In this document: positions 59,713-64,000 of the stretch, piece after piece
How the letters are laid out: every line of letters begins with the position of its first letter
Numbering within the stretch: position 1 is the stretch's first letter
DNA from: Apium graveolens
Lineage: Eukaryota > Streptophyta > Magnoliopsida > Apiales > Apiaceae
Assembly (NCBI RefSeq): GCF_009905375.1
Contig: NC_133653.1
Coordinates: 86,406,079-86,470,078 of the forward strand
Direction: 5' to 3'
DNA length: 64,000 bases
Notes under the pieces: generated by a model
Seen by the model: only the letters and a program-made list of their open reading frames with translations
Database searches by the model: none
Told to the model about the DNA's origin: nothing
Program-made: the position numbers and the translations under genes

Positions 59713-60079
59713 ATTTTAAGAAAGCATTCTAATTTGACATAAATTGGAGATAATGTAATGCTTGAAGACTTACAGAAGATCATATCAGTGCAAATTATTA
59801 TTGATCGAGTTGAATAAAAATTAATTTATTTTCTGGAGTCTGGGAGAAAACTTAAGGTTGACACAAGAACAGTTAAGAGACAAACCATGGCAGGAATTGG
59901 AACTTATTTCTACAATTCTCAAAGTAACTAATAATGTAACTGCCAGATGGTCTGCATTCATAAAGAACCTGATACAGTTAAAGCAGAGAGGAATGTCTTA
60001 CAAATCTAACTACATTCTAAAGTATATTGATCAAACTGAATATGTTGTTGATATTCCTATTGGAGGAGCCAAGATATAA
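59713..60079 (+). pseudogene. Env-like ORF of E, C-terminal part
   Basis: Degenerate up to about 59857, then 73 open codons: NNVTARWSAFIKNLIQLKQR and SNYILKYIDQTEYVVDIPIG. It aligns with the C-terminal piece of D (NSITRNWSSVILEVI ... GDYVPEYITNTGQEMKMKKG), confirming that both sides of B belong to one old ORF. It ends at TAA before the D insertion. Confidence 0.75.
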
Positions 60080-60101
60080 ATGAGTTTAGGGACTAAAGCT
60101 T

Positions 60102-60595
60102 TGTTGCCCAGTGAAGATATAATTTTTTAAGGGGGATTGGATACAATTGTATAAATGTTTCGAACAAGTAATAAAATATAACAGCTTTTTATATATCTGA
60201 TAAAAACTGTTACAAAACTCTCTCAAGAAATACCGATGTTCTTGAGAGCTACTAGGTCAAATGATACTCGATATCGATACACTAAGTGATAACCTAAACT
60301 GTGTTTATATACTACACAGCTACAATAAATCAATCTAAGATATGTATTATCAAAAGCTAACTAAAACTAATACATATATTCAACTGAATAGATAAAGTCC
60401 TATAACTCAGACGTAAAAGATATCTGCTCCATAATATAAGGAACAGAACAAATCTTCTAAGCTGACTGTCTTCAAATACTGATGACATCCAAATACTAAT
60501 GATATGTCAAATTCTGACGACGCATCAGATACTGATGACACCCGAACAGCCATATCCTGAGCTTCTTCTGATCATTGAGAATTCAATATATAACA
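60102..60595 (-). repeat. 3' LTR of element D (494 bp)
   Basis: Plus-strand ends TGTTGCCCA and ATATAACA. The minus-strand 3' end ATCCAATCCCCCTTAAAAAA parallels the CAACCCCCCCTTCTAC end of C and ATTCACCCCCTCTAC of element 1. The left boundary is inferred from that alignment; the 5 bases AGCTT at 60097-60101 would be its TSD. Confidence 0.75.
60304..60311 (-). promoter_or_regulatory. LTR TATA box, element D
   Basis: Minus strand TATATAAA in the 20-mer shared with element 1. Confidence 0.6.
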
Positions 60596-60610
60596 ATCTC
60601 TCCCAATTTA
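60596..60610 (-). other. Polypurine tract of element D
   Basis: Minus strand TAAATTGGGAGAGAT directly before the LTR start TGTTATATAT. Confidence 0.8.
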
Positions 60611-60837
60611 TGCTTAATGTAATGAAGCACAAATTCCATTCTCAATGATACCAAAACCAATCTACAAAATGTACAAGGAGTAAAGCTTACTTCAGTATCT
60701 TCAGATAACTGACAGTTGTTTCCAGAAAGTTTTTCAATCTTTCTTCCTCCTTGTCTCGTAGGACTTTAACAAGCTTTTTCTTCAACTCTCTCTTCTCTTC
60801 AGTGTCTTCTCCAAGCTGATAGATAGCTGATCTCAAT

Positions 60838-61690
60838 TTAGAAATTGAGCTTTTTTCCTATCTCAAGATCACCAATCAACATGTATCTTAAACTGACATC
60901 TTCATGATCAGGACGGAAGGATAACTGAGGACTGTTGAGAAAAACTTGTAGCACTGCAGCTCCCTTTTTCATCTTCATTTCTTGACCAGTATTAGTTATG
61001 TACTCAGGAACATAATCACCATTGTATTTATCATCTTTTGTCATGACTCTTCTTCTGATGACTTCAAGTATCACAGAAGACCAGTTTCTGGTGATACTGT
61101 TCTCAACTCTAAGAAGATAGTCAATGTATTTCAAATTTGTCACAGTCTTCATTTAGAGTTACTGCAATGTAAAGTTCTTTACTTTACCATCCCTGAAAAA
61201 GCACAGAATCTCTTCTCTGACATCATTATCATTTATCATTCTGTTTTGGAATAGTATCTTAACCTCGTTGACACAAATTCAACATGCTTGAACCCTTTAG
61301 AATAGTCAAATATATAAATATCTTTCCATTTTCTGTCCTTCTTGTTGAGAGGAGCATAACTTGTAGACAGATCATTGATCTTTCCTTTTGTTTTATGCCA
61401 TAGCTCTCTCTTTGATTTTTAAACTCTCTACAAATATTCTTTACATGCTTGATCAACTTTCCTCCTATCAACCTTTTCTTTTTCATCAACCTCTGAAGTA
61501 TGAGGAGTGACTACTACAGTAAGAGCTGAATCATTTAATGCTTCGATCACCTTTTCATATGTCAAATTCAGTTATTAGGTTCATAGCATCAAGATCTGCT
61601 TTTACCTCAGGATTTGTGTCTGCTTCAGGAGTTACATTCTGATATGTTGTATCAGCTTGATCAATGTCAGTGGCTGATCTTTTTTTCCTT
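60838..61690 (-). pseudogene. Env-like ORF of D, C-terminal part with frameshifts
   Basis: Pieces in at least two frames: EKVIEALNDSALTVVVTPH (near 61520), EKVDRRKVDQACKEYL, then an open 104-codon stretch 61152-60838 with NSITRNWSSVILEVIRRR and GDYVPEYITNTGQ, ending LEIGKKLNF. The matching E segment is 59858-60079. Several frameshifts and stops separate it from the exon at 61698. Confidence 0.65.
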
Positions 61691-61697
61691 GGTATAA

Positions 61698-62995
61698 TCA
61701 ACTCTTCTGGCTTCTGAACTTCTTCATCTCCTTCATGTCCATCATATCCTTGTATAGGAACATACCCTTCTCTGGATAGAAAATTAGAAAAGTAGAGTTA
61801 AATGCAGTCACTTGACTTGATTTAGAAGTTCTTCCTCCTCTTCCTCTTCCTCTTGCTCTTGTAGATCTTCCGCCTCTTTTTCCTCTTCCTTTAGAAGTGT
61901 TAGCTTCAGCTTCAATTTGAGCCATTAGCTCATTTTGTTGCATAACCGCTTCTTCAGGTGTTAGATCAGGAAATTCTTCAATTATATACCCAAGAGCACT
62001 CCTAGAATTCTTTTGCTCAAACCTCTTATCTTTGTAGTACAAGATAATCTCTTCACCTATTTCCTTATGCCTGTAAGGGAAGAATAATCCCTTAGCATCT
62101 GCTAAATTGGAGATTGTAACATCATCATCCTTAAGAGCACCAGCAGTAGTCTTGTGCTTGGCTTTGGGAGCACCAATAGACTTCCTTTGTCCTGAATGAT
62201 GAGTCTTCTTGGAATGTTAAGGTTGTTGAGCAGTAGAAGCAATTTGAACATCTGTAACTGGATTATTCTTATCACCTGGATTATTCTTATCTCCATCATC
62301 ATCAATATCTTTATCCTTTATCTGGATAGAATCTGGTGTACATTTTGTAGCAACTATCTTCTCCCCCTTTTTGGCATCAGTATTTGAAAGAAGAGAAAAC
62401 AGAGCATCCAGTTTGTCACCAATATAAGAAACCTTATCTTCTAATGAGGAAATTCGAGAGGTCATGCTGTGTTGAGACTCAACAACATCTATGATAGTAT
62501 TTTTTACACTTTTGAATTCAACTGAGGTTGGTGTGTGAAGCAAAAATCCATCAATTTTCTCCTTGACAGTAGCATGAGACTTCTTCATTTCATCAAGGTC
62601 AGAGTGAATTCCTTTAACAGAAATAGTGGAGGCCTTAAGATGCAACTTCAGATCAGGAGTTTGAATTTCATCATAGGCATGATGAATATGTTGTAGGCCA
62701 ACAGCAGATGAAATGGAAGTATTTGTAAGTTTCCATTTATAATCCCATTCTGTCTGTCTGAAGTGTTCAACATCATCATTGTAATAAGAAGGATTTTCAT
62801 TGAATTGTGAAGAAGAACCAATATTGGACTTTTTAGATGCATCAATTGCAGTCTTAAGCTGAGCTGTGTCAGAATCATATGCATCACTATCATTATCTAA
62901 ATCATACAACCCATCAGAAGAATTTGCAGAATCAGGCAGAATTTCCTTGCCTTTATCTAGATTCTTTGCAAGAGATGCTTGTGGCTGATGAGATC
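61698..62995 (-). pseudogene. Env-like ORF of D, exon 2
   Basis: A continuous frame from the splice acceptor (GSHQPQASLAKNLDKGKE) with a single TAA at 62217-62219. Segments: acidic SSDGLYDLDNDSDAYDSD, WDYKWKLTN, LKASTISVKGIHSDLDEM, a coiled coil over about 62560-62400 ending KVSYIGDKLDALFSLLS, DAKKGEKIVATKC, then after the nonsense codon SKKTHHSGQRKSIG, LTPEEAVMQQNELMAQIEAE and an Arg/Gly-rich RGRGKRGGRSTRARGRGRGG stretch. Coiled coil plus RGG-like region suggests oligomerisation and nucleic-acid binding rather than a membrane envelope. No transmembrane segment is seen. Confidence 0.75.
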
Positions 62996-63368
62996 CTGAA
63001 ACAGAAACATGGTAACACCTAAATCTCTCTGTTATTTTCAAGTGATCTCATCACTTCTCACACAATATATTACTTTTAGGAGTAATATTGTTCTCACAAA
63101 AGAAACTTTATAAGTAAAGAAAAACTTATAAGATTCTTGTTTTAAAGCTACCTCTCCTTTTGCTAGTACATGAGACTGCCACTCAAAAAAAAAATTAATC
63201 TGATATTTTCACACAGTCTCACAGAAAGGCTCAATCACACATTTAGCAAAAAAATAAGAGATGGCTAAGAAGAGTCGTATGCTTATCATATAAATAGAGG
63301 TAACCTCAAAGAATAGACTATTTATAATCATATAAATATGAGAATATATATGAGAAAGTTAGCAATAC
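62996..63368 (-). other. Intron in env-like ORF of D (373 bp, phase 1)
   Basis: Donor TTCAG|GTATTGC at 63368-63367, acceptor CATGTTTCTGTTTCAG| at 62996. The intron is AT-rich with stops in all frames. Joining keeps the reading frame (codon split G|GA). The acceptor position and phase match E at 44272. Confidence 0.75.
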
Positions 63369-64000
63369 CTGAAGGTGAGTCCTCAAGTGGAAGTGAGGAT
63401 AGTGGAGGAACAAACAACACATCAGGATGCTTCTGCAAACTAGCAATCAGTAGTGGATCATCAATAGTTGCTAGTGCAGTTGAAGGATGATTCTCAGTAA
63501 GAGCTGTTGTAACATCAGGATTTGTTCAGTCAGGAGAAGGTGAAAAACCAGCATCAGTACTTTGAACTGATGGTTCTTGTGGAGTCTGAGACATGTGAGC
63601 TACTTCAGTGATGCTTGGTGAAGGTTCTTGTGTACTATTCCCAAAAATAGGATTATTTATGATTGCATCCACCTTTGACAGTATCTCCTGATGAGTTTGC
63701 TTTTCATGTAGTAGTTGAACAGAGTTAACAAGAAGATCACTCTTAAAAATATTAATAATAATCTGTGCAGCCTTATTGTCTGCATCTTTCCTTTGAGAAG
63801 ATGGTTCTTGTGTGACTGAATGTGTTGCAGTTACTAAATCCCTTTGAGACTTAGGTTCTTGTGTACTGACATCCTTGGTAAGAGGTTGTGTCTTCTTCTT
63901 CTTTCTAATGTATCCAACTACTTCTTCACTTTTTTTTCAACTGGCTCCTTGCAGTTTTCTTGTGTGTAACAGTTGCTTCAATTACCGGAAGCTTGTAAGC
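63369..64000 (-). pseudogene. Env-like ORF of D, exon 1 (runs off the window)
   Basis: One frame over about 160 codons with repeated TQEP motifs (TQEPKSQRD, TQEPSSQRK, TQEPSPS, PQEPSVQS), helix-like IIINIFKSDLLVNSVQLLHE, and LPLEDSPS at the donor. One TGA near 63525 interrupts it, and the frame is disturbed beyond about 63880. The start codon is outside the window. Confidence 0.65.

Larger units (their letters stand above)
9960..60101 (+). mobile_element. Element E: old Sirevirus-like element in three fragments (9960-10178, 42953-46032, 59708-60101)
   Basis: The pieces are joined by precise target duplications of the insertions that separate them: attat around G and cttta around B. The plus strand shows a TATA box, a small ORF, then a splice-acceptor-led env-like ORF whose coiled-coil and KKGEKIV segments match element D. 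Its pol should lie left of window coordinate 1, beyond element 1. Several nonsense codons mark it as old. Its right side is cut by D at 60102. E is the host of every other insertion in the window. Confidence 0.8.
60102..64000 (-). mobile_element. Element D: Sirevirus-like element, 3' part only
   Basis: 3' LTR (60102-60595), purine tract, then leftward-transcribed env-like ORF with an intron. The rest, including pol and 5' LTR, lies to the right of the window. The LTR shares a promoter 20-mer with element 1 but is otherwise diverged. Confidence 0.85.

Noticed and set aside
60130..60140. Plus-strand purine tract AAGGGGGATTGG as the 3' end of E with an LTR starting TGGATAC
   Set aside because: Alignment with LTR ends of element 1 and C shows this tract is the reversed C-rich 3' end of the minus-strand D LTR.
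1..64000. Host protein genes, tRNA or rRNA genes, CRISPR arrays, DNA transposons
   Set aside because: Every sizeable stretch is assigned to an LTR element. No cloverleaf, rRNA core, spaced identical repeats or transposase was seen by eye, though small MITEs could be missed.

Overview
The window is a block of nested plant LTR retrotransposons from an AT-rich nuclear genome. I find no host gene, rRNA, tRNA or CRISPR array. A eudicot is likely: four element families prime from initiator tRNA-Met (TGGTATCAGAGC), leaders are CT-rich with plant-type TATA boxes, GT-AG introns occur, and both Sirevirus-type Ty1/copia and chromovirus-type Ty3/gypsy elements are present. An asterid, possibly Apiaceae, is only a guess.

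Layout. (1) 1-9959, minus strand: a Sirevirus-like copia element cut by the window start. From its 5' LTR (9345-9959) leftward it carries a PBS, gag, protease, integrase, RT and RNase H, then a small accessory gene with its own TATA box, then a 743-bp tandem duplication, then the start of an env-like ORF. (2) An older plus-strand Sirevirus-like element, here 'E', survives as three pieces (9960-10178, 42953-46032, 59708-60101). (3) A solo LTR 'G' (10179-42952, TSD attat) sits inside E's small accessory ORF. (4) Gypsy element 'A' (10879-40124, TSD ggata, minus strand) sits inside G. (5) A damaged copia composite 'F' (16989-24873, flanked by catat) is in A's internal region, and a deleted Sirevirus-like element 'C' (32319-39800, TSD gttcc, plus strand) is in A's right LTR. 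(6) Gypsy element 'B' (46033-59707, TSD cttta, minus strand), same family type as A, interrupts E's env-like ORF. (7) Another minus-strand Sirevirus-like element 'D' starts at its 3' LTR (60102-60595) and leaves the window at the right; its env-like ORF carries a clear phase-1 intron.

Stratigraphy. E is oldest. G, then A, then F and C followed in one part of it; B, element 1 and D hit it separately. LTR-to-LTR differences read by eye agree: A a few percent, F about 2%, C about 1%, B only about 8 differences in 4042 bp.

Most interesting points: (a) E and element 1 each carry, upstream of the env-like region (in element 1 directly downstream of pol), a short ORF behind its own TATA box and leader, with intron-like signals; in E the reading frame stays open exactly across the nested insertion once one TSD copy is removed. 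(b) The env-like ORF has an intron whose acceptor phase matches in D and E. (c) A and B are independent insertions sharing one broken internal organisation, so they look like a non-autonomous gypsy lineage moved in trans, very recently for B. (d) F begins inside pol rather than at an LTR yet is flanked by a 5-bp repeat, and its leader has six TGACGTCA palindromes and four copies of a CCACAGCCG motif.
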